This document shows positions 11,066-21,657 of a stretch of DNA of 64,000 nt, in pieces. This stretch comes from Conchocele bisecta (Eukaryota > Mollusca > Bivalvia > Lucinida > Thyasiridae): NCBI GenBank assembly GCA_029237695.1, contig CM055274.1:67577484-67641483 (forward strand). The letters are read 5' to 3'. The notes beneath the pieces are model-generated. The model had not been told where the DNA came from. It did no database searches and worked only from the letters and a program-made list of their open reading frames with translations. The stretch's first letter is position 1; each line of letters starts with the position of its first letter. The position numbers and the translations under genes were made by a program.

Positions 11066-11617
11066 TAAATACAGAGAATAAATAGTAATTTCCGTTAAAA
11101 CGGTTATCACCCCTGGTATCAGTGTGGAAATTTATGTCCGATATAAAACATATAACAATGCCAATCAATATGTGGGGTAGTGGTGAATGAATGTTTATTT
11201 TGCCAGAAAATGTCTCAGATGATGTCTCTGATCTAAAGAACAGTTTGTACCTACTGAGTGGGCACGTACCTTTAAAGACTATTCAGCCAAACAGACGGAT
11301 TAAAACAAGAAAAGTTTAAATTTACACAAATATCCAAGTCATTTGAGAAAGTCTTACAAACGTTTTTACATAAGAAAATGACTAAGTGTTTCAGCACCAT
11401 TTTGAAGGTCGAAAAGGTCATGTCATTGGTGGTGTGATTGCATCACATATGTTCAGGTGAATGAACTGTCCAAATATTAAGGAAATTCAAAGTTATATTG
11501 AAGATATTACATGATGGAGAAAGTCTTACAAATATTTTGGCGTAACAAAATGGCTAAGTGTTTCAGCGACATTTCGATCGTGCTAATGGTGGCGCAAGCT
11601 ACACCACACTACACAGT
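11066..11617. other. AT-rich spacer with two diverged copies of one segment
   Basis: Mostly unrecognised AT-rich DNA. Two related stretches (near 11341 and 11515) share GAGAAAGTCTTACAAA, a CTAAGTGTTTCAGC segment and flanking AAAATG, so a short old tandem repeat is present. No gene is visible. Confidence 0.5.
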
Positions 11618-14600
11618 AACAAGAAACAAGGCAAAGCCACGAAGGCCAGGTTTTTTCCAAGCAAAGACACTTGGATAACATAATTATACCCACTTTTTGT
11701 AGACTAGATGGCCGTGGCCTGCATGTCGCGCCTTGGGACAAGGCATGGACACTAAAAAAATAGATATAGTAGATGGAAAAACTAACGAAAAAAATTTAAC
11801 CGGACACACGGACGTACGGACAATATCGCGCTTTCCGCAAGCGGGTGCGACAATGATGATAAACACCCATGTGAAGTATCAAGGTAATGGGTGAAGCAGT
11901 TGCAGAGATATAGTACACAAAAAAACTTTAACAAATAAATTCAAAGTAATTTGACCTTGACATTGCGCACAGGGGCCGCACGGTTGGTGGTTAGAGTGAA
12001 AATATGGACGATGATAAACACCCATGTGAAGTTTCAAGGTAATGGGCGAAGCAGTTGCAGAGATATAGTATACCAAAAAAGTTTTAACCAAAAAATTTAA
12101 CAAGACTTACGTTAAAAAGTTAACGTTGAAAATGGCTAAGTCAATTACGTAGAAATAATAGATGAAGGTAAAAAAATGGTCACATGTTGGATAGTTGTAT
12201 GTGGTAGGCACCCCTTGGTTATGAAGCTGTGAAAGTTTGGTGGTCCTAGGTGGTACAGTACCAAAGAAATGGACTTAAACACCAAAACTTAACATTGTAA
12301 ACGCGAAAAGTTAACATTGAAAATGGCTAAGTCGACTCCGCGCGGCAAAAAAAAAAAAAAAATGGGTCAAGTTAAAAAAAAAAAAGTAACATGTTGGATA
12401 GTGATATGTGGTGGGCACCCCATTGATTATGAAGCTGTAAGCTGTGAAAGTTTGGTGGTCCTAGGTGGTACAGTACCAAAGAAATGTGGACTTAAACACG
12501 AAACTTAACATTGAAAACGCGAAAAATTAACATTGAAAATGGCTAAGTCGATTGCGCGGAAAAAATGGGTCAAGTTAAAAAAAAAGTAACATGTTGGATA
12601 GTGATATGTGGTGGGCACCCCTTGATTATGACAAGCTGTGAAAGTTTGGTGGTCCTAGGTGGTACAGTAACAAAGAAAATGGACTCAAACACGAAAACTT
12701 AACATTGATTGTGGAACGCCACCCCGCCCGCCCGCCCGCCCCGCCCGCCCGCGCCGCCCGCCCGCCCGCCACCGCCCGGCTTTCGCCAATCCAATAGCCT
12801 GGATTTTTTTCCAAAAAACCTGGCTAAAAAAGTAACATGTTGGATAGTGATATGTGGTGGGCACCCCTTGATTATGAATCTGTGAAAGTTTGGTGGTCTT
12901 AGATGGTACAGTACCAAAGAAATGGACTTAAACACGAAAACTTAACATTGTAAACGCGAAAACTTAACATTGAAAATGGCTAAGTCGACTGCGCGGAAAA
13001 AATGGGTCAAGTTAAAAACAAGAAACGAGGCAAAGCCACGAAGGCCAGGTTTTTCCAAGCATAGACACTTGGATAACTATAATTATACCCACTTTTTGTA
13101 GGACTAGATGGCCGTGGCCTGCATGTCGCGCCTTGGGGCGAGGCATGGACACTAAAAAAATAGATATAGTAGATGGAAAAACTTTAACCAAAAAACTTTA
13201 ACCGGACACATGGACGAACGGACGGACGTATGCCAAAATGCCGACGATTTCGCGCTTTCCGCAAGCAGGTGTGACAATGATGATAAACACCCATGTGAAG
13301 TATCAAGGTATTGGGTGAAGCAGTTGCAGAGATATAGTACATGAAAACACTTTAACAAAAAAATTCAAAGTAATTTGAACTTGACATAGGGCACAGGATC
13401 GCGCTTTCCGCAAGCATGTGCGACAATGATGATAAACACCCATGTGAAGTATCAAGGTATTGGGTAAAGCAGAGATATAGTACACGAAAAAACTTTAACA
13501 AAAAAATTCAAAGTAATTTGACCTTGACATTGGGCACAGGATCGCGCTTTCCGCAAGCAGGTGCAACAATGATGATAAACATCCATGTGAAGTATCAAGG
13601 TATTGGGTGAAGCAATTGCAGAGATATAGTACACAAAAAAACTTTAACAAAAAAATTCAAAATAATTTGACCTTGACATTGGGCACAGGATCGCGCTTTC
13701 CGCAAGCAGGTGCGACAATGATGATAAACACCCATGTGAAGTATCAAGGTATTGGGTTGGGTGAAGCAGTTGCAGAGATATAGTACACGAAAAAACTTTA
13801 ACAAAAAAATTCAAAGTAATTTGACCTTGACATTGGGCACAGGGGCCGCACAGTTGGGGGTTAGAATGAAAATATGGATGATGATAAACACCCATGTGAA
13901 GTTTCAAGGTAATGGGCGAAGCAGTTGCAGAGATATAGTATAACGAAAAAGTTTTAACCAAAAAACTTTAACCAGACGTACGTTAAAAAGTTAACGTTGA
14001 AAATGGCTAAGTCAATTACGTAGAAATAATAGGTGAAGGTAAAAAAATGGTCACATGTTGGATAGTTGTATGTGGTAGGCACCCCTTGGTTATGAAGCTG
14101 TGAAAGTTTGGTGGTCCTAGGTGGTACAGTACCAAAGAAATGGACTTAAACACGAAAACTTAACATTGTAAACGCGAAAACTTAACATTTGAAATCGACT
14201 ACGCGGAAAAAATGGGTCAAGTTAAAAACAAGAAACGAGGCAAAGCCACGAAGGCCAGGTTTTTTCCAAGCATAGACACTTGGATAACATAATTATACCC
14301 ACTTTTTGTAGACTAGATGGCCGTAGCCTGCATGTCGCACCTTGGGGCGAGGCATGGACACTAAAAAAATAGATATAGTAGATGGAAAAACTTTAACGAA
14401 AAAATTTTAACCGGACACACGGACGTACGGACGGACGTATGCCAAAATGCCGACGATATCGCGCTTTCTGCAAGCGGGTGCGACAATGATGATAAACACC
14501 CATGTGACGTATCAAGGTACATTTAATGGGTGAAGCAGTTGCAGAGATATAGTACACAAAAAAAATTTAACAAAAAAATTCAAAGTAATTTTACCTTGGG

Positions 14601-14818
14601 CACAGGGGCCGCACGGTTGGGGGGTAGAATGAAAATATGGATGATGATAAACACCCATGTGAAGTTTCAAGGTAATGGGCGAAGCAGTTGCAGAGATATA
14701 GTATAACGAAAAACTTTTAACCAAAAAACTTTAACCAGACGTACGTTAAAAAGTTAACGTTGAAAATGGCTAAGTCAATTACGTAGAAATAATACGGTAG
14801 GTGAAGGTAAAAAAATGG
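11618..14818 (+). repeat. SatA satellite, second block
   Basis: SatA core units alternate with a longer composite. The composite contains ACAAGAAACGAGGCAAAGCC, TATACCCACTTTTTGTAGAC, GGCATGGACACTAAAAAAAT, an ACGG-type run, the hairpin-like CGCGCTTTCCGCAAGCGGG, and a ~148-bp sub-repeat (GATGATAAACACCCATGTGA, GCAGTTGCAGAGATATAGTA, TTTGACCTTGACATTGGGC). The sub-repeat occurs four times in a row at about 13270-13970. Composite starts lie near 11618, 13018 and 14228. The last composite is cut by the DIRS insertion and continues at 21658. Confidence 0.9.
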
Positions 14819-14856
14819 AAAATTATTACTAATTTTAGTTTTTATTATTCATACTC

Positions 14857-15012
14857 ACCTGAATGGTTGCAAACGATTAGGTTGCTATGAAATCGTCCTA
14901 ATAATAAAAATCTGCCTACTCTAATCACTCAAATAACCCACCATAGACCATTCCGCTCTACACACCGCCAGTTGGCTAGTCCACTATTTAAACCCCTTCT
15001 ATTATTGTTAGG
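14857..15012 (-). repeat. DIRS terminal inverted repeat (element right end)
   Basis: Starts ACCTGAATGGTTGCAAACG and runs through CTAGTCCACTATTTAAACC. It matches 21487-21643 in inverted orientation with few differences by eye. The outer tail at 14819-14856 (AATTATTACTAATTTTAG) is specific to this end. Confidence 0.9.
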
Positions 15013-15137
15013 TATACAGCTTCAAAAAGTTACTCATTTCCATAAGGAAATGAAACTGCTAGTAGAAACAGCCCGAAGTAACTTAAGTAGAGAGAAGATG
15101 AAACCATCAAGCGGGGTACGGGAGGAGGGTCTACCTT

Positions 15138-15225
15138 ACCATTCAGGTGAGTATGAATAATAAAAACTAAAATTAGTAATAATTTTCCATTTTTATGTCT
15201 TCAAACTAACCTGAATGGTTGCAAA
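15138..15225 (-). repeat. DIRS internal complementary region
   Basis: On the plus strand this segment reads CCATTCAGGTGAGTATG, then the tail of the 14819 end in inverse, then CCATTTTT (15187-15194), then ATGTCTTCAAACTAACCTG, the inverse of the 21657 end. One short segment therefore holds the joined complements of both element tails. In DIRS elements this region is thought to template joining of the ends into a circle. Its place next to the element's right repeat fits the family layout. Confidence 0.85.
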
Positions 15226-17890
15226 GAATTCGTAGTGATGGTGGGAGGTATTCTCACTACTCATCCTCGACCGGAATGGTAAGGCAGATTTTAAAAACCC
15301 TCAAAACAGACAAAATAATTGGCCTAGGTACAAACTTGGGTGTTACCTATATAGTAATAACATGGTCTCACCCTAGAATCATAGGGGCGCCCAATGCGGC
15401 CCCCCCCCCCTTTTCTACGAAAGTAGATGAGAGGTGGATAAAGACAAGCACCACCACGCTAGTCTCGTAGACTGACTCGTAGACTCCAACCTGCTATACT
15501 TGGTTAGCACGCCGGAGAATACTCATGGTATAGCTGCTGCTACCAAACGAAGCCCTGGCGAATGTAGTCGCCCGGCACTTCACACGCAATAGCTCAACTG
15601 AGATATACTCAAAGTCTAAACATTGACTCATGACGACACATGACTCGTAAATATCGAGAACACAGTATAAAACGCCCTAAGCACTAAGGTCATCCTAACA
15701 AGCAAGTGCTGAGGAGTCAAACTGGCCTTAAAGCCATATCAAAACCTATACATAAAAACCCATGTATAGTAGACAAGAGAATAGAATCATTAACCCAAAG
15801 TGAAACACTATCCTTTTGCAACAACACTGCTACAAACTAGATAGGTAGCCTCGCCCTAATTGAAACATGTACAAAACAATGCCTCCTGGGCCAGAGTGAT
15901 GAACCGTAAGAACCATAGATCACCACAGATCCCCGTTCATCAACAAAAGCAAGTGAAGTTCATCGAGCGGTGAACTACACTTACCAACCCCCAGGATTCC
16001 ACTGGGACTGTAAAGACAAAAACCGAATAAACGGGTAATCAGAAAAAAATCGCAGCCTATCGCGAACAGGTAGATCCAAACAGCCTCCTAGGCTTGATGC
16101 TACCGGCTGATAAACCCACAACTGCACCCACTGCTACTAACGGACCCAGTTCTTAAACATCTCCCTGAGCTGCCAACCCCATGTCGGTCACATGAGGAAC
16201 ATGGAGAGAAAAAGGGGTTACTTTCCGGAACACCACATATGTATTCCGGAACACAAATCAGTACTCACTATATGCATAAAATAAGTTAAATATAGCCTTG
16301 GCCCTAGTTTCGGCTACCATGAGCACCCGAATAACTACAATAACACTGCTTGCAAGACGCAAAAACATCACCGCGCTGTGACAGGACCAAATTGGGCCAT
16401 GTCTCGCTGTAATCATAGATGAACAGATGTGTTATCCTAACTTCTTCCGATAAAACAATCCCCAAATTCGTTGGCTGCACGCTTAGATCAGACATTATAC
16501 GAATTACGTAATGAATAAATCAATATCTCTGAGCGCTGGAAAATCAAATGGTAATCGCCTAGACGAGTATGATTACGAGTAAATAAAACAATAGGATTAT
16601 TGGCAGAATTGTATTTAAACGAAATAATTATTTCCAGATATATCCGCGCCGATTAAAAATCGTACTTTTAATTGTAATCCGTACTACCGTTTATTACTCC
16701 CGGAATAAATACGGAAAAAACGTAACAGTTGGCAGTAACACATCTCCTGCCAGTGCATAGAGCGATCATAGAAAGAAGTTGAGACTACACGCACCTCGTG
16801 CATTAAGGGCCTAAACAACCCAGCTGCAGAACCACTTACTGTAGAATAAACTAAAGTAATGGCCCTATCTATCCAACGGAAGACAAAGGATTGCGATACC
16901 TCCCGTTGGCCTAAAATTGGTAAGAAGAAACTTTACGGTCGGACCGGATGTCCTAATTCTTCCGAACCTAATGCTTCACCGCACGGACTGGACAAAAAGT
17001 GTGAACCACTGTCGCTGACAGGCGTGACGGAGGGAGGCCCGAACCACAACTGATTCCAGATCATGTGAGAAGGGATAAAGTATCTGAGGGAGAAATCCCG
17101 GTACATAGGAGAAACTGCTGATGTGTAAAACAGTAGTGTCTTCTATTTAACACAATTAACATTTTGAAATACCCAATTGCTTCAGAAATGATGGAGTGAC
17201 AACAGCATGTTGTATATACAGTCGATTCGCGTTATGTCGACATTGCTTATATCGATATACCTGCTTATGTCGATGTACGCTCGTGGTTACCCGGCCGAAC
17301 TGCTATAAAAAAAACTCCATACATTACATACCAGATATATCGAATATCGGGAAATGTTTCCGATTATTCCGTTTATATCGATGTGGAAAACAAATCCCGA
17401 TGGTATAATTCCTACACATTATACTGTGATGTCGATATGCAATTTGAACAGCGGGCGTCGTAAAGTCTGGTGAAACTTGATTGACACAGGTAAGTTTTTC
17501 ACACATTCAAAGTGATCAAAACATGCCGCCGGTAACCGTGTTACAATCGCGGAATACCGTCAAAGCCGACCACTTAGCCGTGGTCAACCAATTAATGACA
17601 GTGTGACGTGAAATCACAAAATTACTCTTGTTAATAGCCAATTTATTTGCGGGACATGAATCGAGCCGTAAATGCCATAATCATTAACGGACGCTTGTTA
17701 TAATAATTACAATTTGAGTGAATTACATGCGATCTTATAAACACGAACAGTTGGTCGATCAAATCACTTCCTTAGCAATGTCCAACATGCAGTACATGGG
17801 TCCGAAGTTATACTGGAACGAGTTTATTGAAAAGTCCGAATCGGTACGTGGGCGCAAACAGTGGAAAAAACCGACGTTTGAGCCTTGCCG
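15226..17890. other. DIRS 3' interior, no recognised gene
   Basis: About 2.7 kb where the tyrosine recombinase, and in some DIRS a methyltransferase, would be expected on the minus strand. All frames sampled are closed by frequent stops, and no recombinase signature could be read. A stretch from about 17209 (ACAGTCGATTCGCGTTATGT, then repeated ATGTCGA and ATATCGAT) resembles a Tigger/pogo left end with a TA before it, but no matching right end was found. It may therefore be a broken insertion. A C-run lies at 15400-15410. Confidence 0.5.
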
Positions 17891-17899
17891 CAACAAATC

Positions 17900-18905
17900 C
17901 ACAAAAGGATACCCCCATCCGGACAAGATAGCACTGGACACCAACGATGCAGAAGCCATTCCGTCAGGAAACCGGAGAATGACCGCAGAAACCATAACCA
18001 CCTGTCCGTGCAGAACAGAATCCGCCGCTGTCAACCCCCGGAACACTGCCAAAAGCTAAAACATGTTGATGTGTCCCTGAGTTTCCTGCACTGACCACCA
18101 ACCCGAAAAACACCGATGTAGGGGCTCCAAATGAGCCCCCCCAGCCTTCTCACGACGCGTCTGTGGACCGAAAGCGAGTAGGAGGAGGTAACACTATGGA
18201 AAATCCCTGTAGGAACCAGACCTCCACTGCCCACCATCTGATACAACGTAGGAAGATGGTGATCCTAGGCAGAGACCGATCCAAAGGATCGGAGTGCGGC
18301 CTCCATAGCCCTAGTAAGTAATACTGGAGGTCGCAGACATAACCTTCCCATATTCTGCACCCCGAAAGTCCAGGAGTGACAGAAATTTCCTAGCTGACAG
18401 AGAACCTCTGACCAGTACCCGGAAAACTTAAGTCAAGATGCACACGCACCCTGTCCAAAGGTACTATGATGACTGATCGATCGGTCAAGAAGTTCATTCC
18501 CACCTAAGAAAAAATCCTGTGTGGGAACCAACTACGACTACTCTAGATAGGAAAAGACACCTAGAAGAGTAACAAACCCCATACCACCGCCAGATACCGT
18601 ATCACACGGAACTAAAAGACACAATACTCAGAAAACAACTTAAAAAACTTCCGAGAGCATCTGCGGAAGGGCACGTGGAAGTACGAGACCCGCAGATCTA
18701 TGGAAACAGCCCAGTCTCCCGGGCAAATGGCGCTCCGACCACGTCCCGAACTTCCTCTATAGCACTATACTTCAAGAGAGAGACTCTACTTAACCCTTGG
18801 AAAAACCCACCCCGTCAGGGAATCAACGACCCCCAACAGGAGGTTGAAAAGACGATAAGCAGCAGGAGGGACCATCGGTACCGTAGCTGCCCTTTGGCCG
18901 TTAGA
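17900..18905 (-). pseudogene. DIRS reverse transcriptase and RNase H remnant
   Basis: The reverse transcriptase copies element RNA and RNase H removes the template. Minus-strand translation at about 18700-18630 gives WAVSIDLRVSYFHVPF, which matches the DIRS/Ty3-type motif around the first catalytic Asp (usually SIDLxDAYFHVP). About 450 bases further along the minus strand (about 18175-18140) comes RSTDAS followed, after a stop, by EGWGGSFGAP, the RNase H TDAS-x-GWG motif, preceded by an RWW segment. Several frameshifts and stops separate these islands. The FGL-type motif region (about 18560) is eroded, and a catalytic YxDD-type motif was not recovered. It is dead as a protein gene. Identity as a DIRS RT is supported by the flanking repeats. 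Confidence 0.75.
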
Positions 18906-19784
18906 TCGCACAATTTATCAGAGGTCAAAAGAGGCGAACGAAGCAAAACTCTGGCAGGACCGTTCAAGAAAAAACGAGCCGGCTATCACTGCGTCTCACC
19001 TGGACAAGAGCATGTCCATAGAAAACTCCAAAGACATGTTGACAAGAGGCTTAGCGGCACAAATCGCCGACTGAAGCACTGCGTCCAGAGACGATGAATC
19101 ATACTGATTCAAACATAAATCGAAAGTTGCCATAGCCACAACAGCCTACACCCATGCCTTCGCAAACGCGAACCAGGGCCAGGAGCCGAAGATATCCCAA
19201 ACGCTGCGGCGTCCTTGTCCAGAAAAGGAGATCTCAAAAACCATACCGCATAGAGGGGCATGTAGAACTTAGACCCCAGTGTGGCGATCAAAGTTTTGGG
19301 CACTCGGAACCCCGCAGTGGCCAAATCCTACCTAAAGCTCCCCAATGTACGTAACAAGAAGCCCTACTGTAGGAGAGAAAGGAAACCACGGCAACTCCGG
19401 CAATTCCACCACCGAATCAGCCTCACAAACAGCCATCCGAGGAAGTACCCATACGGGAGGCTCCACTGGCAAACCACCAGCTGTGAAAAGAGCCGACAAA
19501 CCACTAAGTACTAGGACTTAGACAGGAACTCCAGAATCTTAGCCAACTGAACCATCATAACTCTATCGCGTGTCGAGTCCTGAATATTGACTGGGAATTC
19601 GAACTCATATACACTCGAATAAAAGAGCAGGCCAGACAAGTACGGAGCCAAAGCACCACGGCGTCCAATACCACCTCGAACGTCTCCTCCGAGAACGGAA
19701 GAGCTAGATCTCGAGGAGCCGGATACAAAAACAAAATATGTTCACAGGATACGAACCCACGAACACACCGGTCATAAACTTGTT

Positions 19785-19860
19785 GGTGCCCGGTACCCGG
19801 TGCCTGCCCGGTGCCCCGTGTCCAGTGTCCGGTGCCCGGTGCCCGGTGCCCGTAACACAA
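19785..19860. repeat. GC-rich minisatellite in DIRS gag (short block)
   Basis: Runs of the 8-9-base unit CCGGTGCC with variants, in the middle of the gag remnant. Same unit as 20418-20642. Confidence 0.8.
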
Positions 19861-20417
19861 TACCGGCACCTCTCCTGCGAGAGTTTGGGTACGCTGTGAC
19901 CGGGTGAATGTGATAAGCACCGGCCGCAGCAACCCTAGACTGGCAGTCATCTACCACATACATGGAAGGCTATAACCGGGAGGATCCACTGGCAAAACCA
20001 CCTGCTGTGGAGAAGCCGACAAGAAACCTCAGCAACTCCGTGGCTGACCGGAAGAACAATTGGCCGATCTGTCCCACTAAGTTCTGGGACTTTGTTCCAG
20101 AGCCCCCAGAACCTTCGCCATCTGATTCAACAGAAACTGTACTACATGTAGAAGCCCTATACAACCGTCTCCTACGACGAACAGGAGAACGAGATCTAGA
20201 TGAACCGGTTCCAAAACCTGAGAATGACCTCGAGGAAAAGGAAGAACAAGATCTAAACTCCGAACCCGAAATCGAAGAGCTAACCCAATCCCGACCTACG
20301 ACGAGATCGACTCCTCGACTTACGTGAACACGTAGAACGAAGACCAACCGAAGACAAGAACGTCTTCCTACCGGAAGCAGCAGGCTGTCCAGGGAAGAAG
20401 GAACCTGAAGGAGAGTC

Positions 20418-20642
20418 TGGTGCCCGGTGCCCGGTGTTTGACCGGTGCCCGCTAGCTGCCCGGTGCCCGGTGGCTGCCCGGTGGCTGCCCGGTGGCTGCC
20501 CGGTGACCATTGCCCGGTGCCTGCCCGGTGCCCGGTGCCCGGTGCCCGGTTCGGTGACCGGTGCCCGGTGCCCGGTTCGGTGCCCGGTGCCCGGTTCGGT
20601 GCCCGGTGCCCAGTGCCCGGTGCCCAGTACCCAGTACCGGGC
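20418..20642. repeat. GC-rich minisatellite in DIRS gag (long block)
   Basis: About 225 bp of GGTGCCCGGTGCCCGGT-type units with GGCTGCC and GGTTCGGT variants. On the minus strand it keeps the gag frame open and encodes repeated GTGHRAP. On the plus strand it opens shadow frames rich in Cys, Pro and Val. Both readings come from the same expansion. Confidence 0.9.
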
Positions 20643-21486
20643 GCCTCTCCTGTGAGAGGCTGGGTCCGCTGTGAACCGGGTGATATGGGATCAAGAACCG
20701 GCCGCAGCAACCCTGTGATAGGTAAAGCCCCATGAGCACCGGGTGATATAGGATCAAGAACCGGCCTCAGTAGCCCAGTATCCCCTGCATGGATCACCGG
20801 CCTATCACATGAGGAACGTTTAGAAGTCAGAGACCCCGAACGTACCCTCTCAACGCACACCGATCCCCCCGATGGGGCGATCCCATCTGAAGCACCCTCC
20901 GAAGCCTTACCTACCTCGGAAGGTACGACCGCTCTCAAGAGCTGAGACGCGGTCACAGACTTCTTCGACCGTGAGGTATGGGACCTACGAGACCCAGCCT
21001 TGCCCCACGTCGTATCCGTCCAAAGGCCGGACAAATCACATGGCGTCTCCTTGCAACACCCGCAACAGGAAAAGCACCTGTCCTTATGGGTGTCCCACAG
21101 AGACGTCATATGCCCACACAAAGCGCGTGATTGCGCATGCTAACAGATATAGCTACAAAACCCGTTAGAAAACACCGCAAGTACGCCAGGAAAAATACAC
21201 AAAAAAAAAAATTTAATAAAAAAAATGTTGTCACGGGAGCGACTACACTCGGGGACGAACCCGACAGGGTCCGAAACGCGCACCTCGCGACCCGCGAAAA
21301 TACGTGACACAGTGTAAAACACCAATAAAAACAAAAGAAAAATAAGCACGTAACACAATTGAGTGACAATAACATGTACCGGTATTGAACAATATCCAAT
21401 GACAAATAAAGCCCAAAACACGGCAGAAATTCAAAATTATAACGAAATTATGGAGATACAAAATATACCTGCATTCTTGATAGCGT

Positions 21487-21643
21487 CCTAAAAATAATAG
21501 GAAGGGGTTTAAATAGCGGACTAGCCAACTGGCAGTGTGTAGAGCGGAATGGTCTATGGTGGGTTATTTGAGTGATTAGAGTAGGCAGATTTTTATTATT
21601 AGGACGATTTCATAGCAACCTAATCGTTTGCAACCATTCAGGT
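21487..21643 (-). repeat. DIRS terminal inverted repeat (element left end)
   Basis: Inverted copy of 14857-15012, ending CAACCATTCAGGT. The outer tail 21644-21657 (TAGTTTGAAGACAT) is specific to this end and reappears, complemented, in the internal region at 15195-15210. Confidence 0.9.
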
Positions 21644-21657
21644 TAGTTTGAAGACAT

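Larger units (their letters stand above)
19509..21121 (-). pseudogene. DIRS gag-like ORF, frameshifted
   Basis: Begins at the ATG at 21121 and stays open for 383 codons to 19970. It continues in another frame and ends at the stop near 19509 after FPVNIQDSTRD and LAKILEFLSKS. The N-terminus has a Cys/His cluster (CGHMTSLWDTHKDRCFSC, then CKETPCDLSGLW) of the kind I recall in gag-like first ORFs of animal DIRS elements. An Arg/Ser-rich stretch follows, and then a Gly-Thr-Gly-His-Arg-Ala-Pro repeat encoded by a minisatellite. Another conserved-looking piece (FEVVLDAVVLWLRTC) lies near 19680. It is the first ORF from the element's left end, as expected for gag. The minisatellite expansion and frameshift make it a probable pseudogene. 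Function by analogy: nucleocapsid-like packaging protein. Confidence 0.65.
14819..21657 (-). mobile_element. DIRS-type tyrosine-recombinase retrotransposon
   Basis: A 6.8-kb element read on the minus strand. It has inverted terminal repeats (21487-21643 and 14857-15012), unequal outer tails, and an internal complementary region (15138-15225) that pairs with both tails, the diagnostic DIRS arrangement. Gag-like and RT/RNase H-like coding remnants occupy the expected order (21121 down to 17900). The element splits a SatA unit with no ordinary target duplication. Instead, an 8-bp CCATTTTT (minus strand) is found at both junctions and inside the internal complementary region, as expected for recombination between a circular intermediate and a matching target. 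All frames are broken, and no tyrosine recombinase was recognised. Confidence 0.85.

Noticed and set aside
15226..17890. Tyrosine recombinase of the DIRS element
   Set aside because: Minus-strand frames that I translated here showed no recombinase signature, so it is not reported as a feature.
17718..18059. 113-codon plus-strand frame
   Set aside because: Antisense to the RNase H remnant of the minus-strand DIRS element; no recognisable domain.
20434..20757. Plus- and minus-strand Cys/Pro/Gly-rich frames
   Set aside because: Alternative readings of the GGTGCCCGGT minisatellite. Only the minus frame in line with the gag remnant has context.
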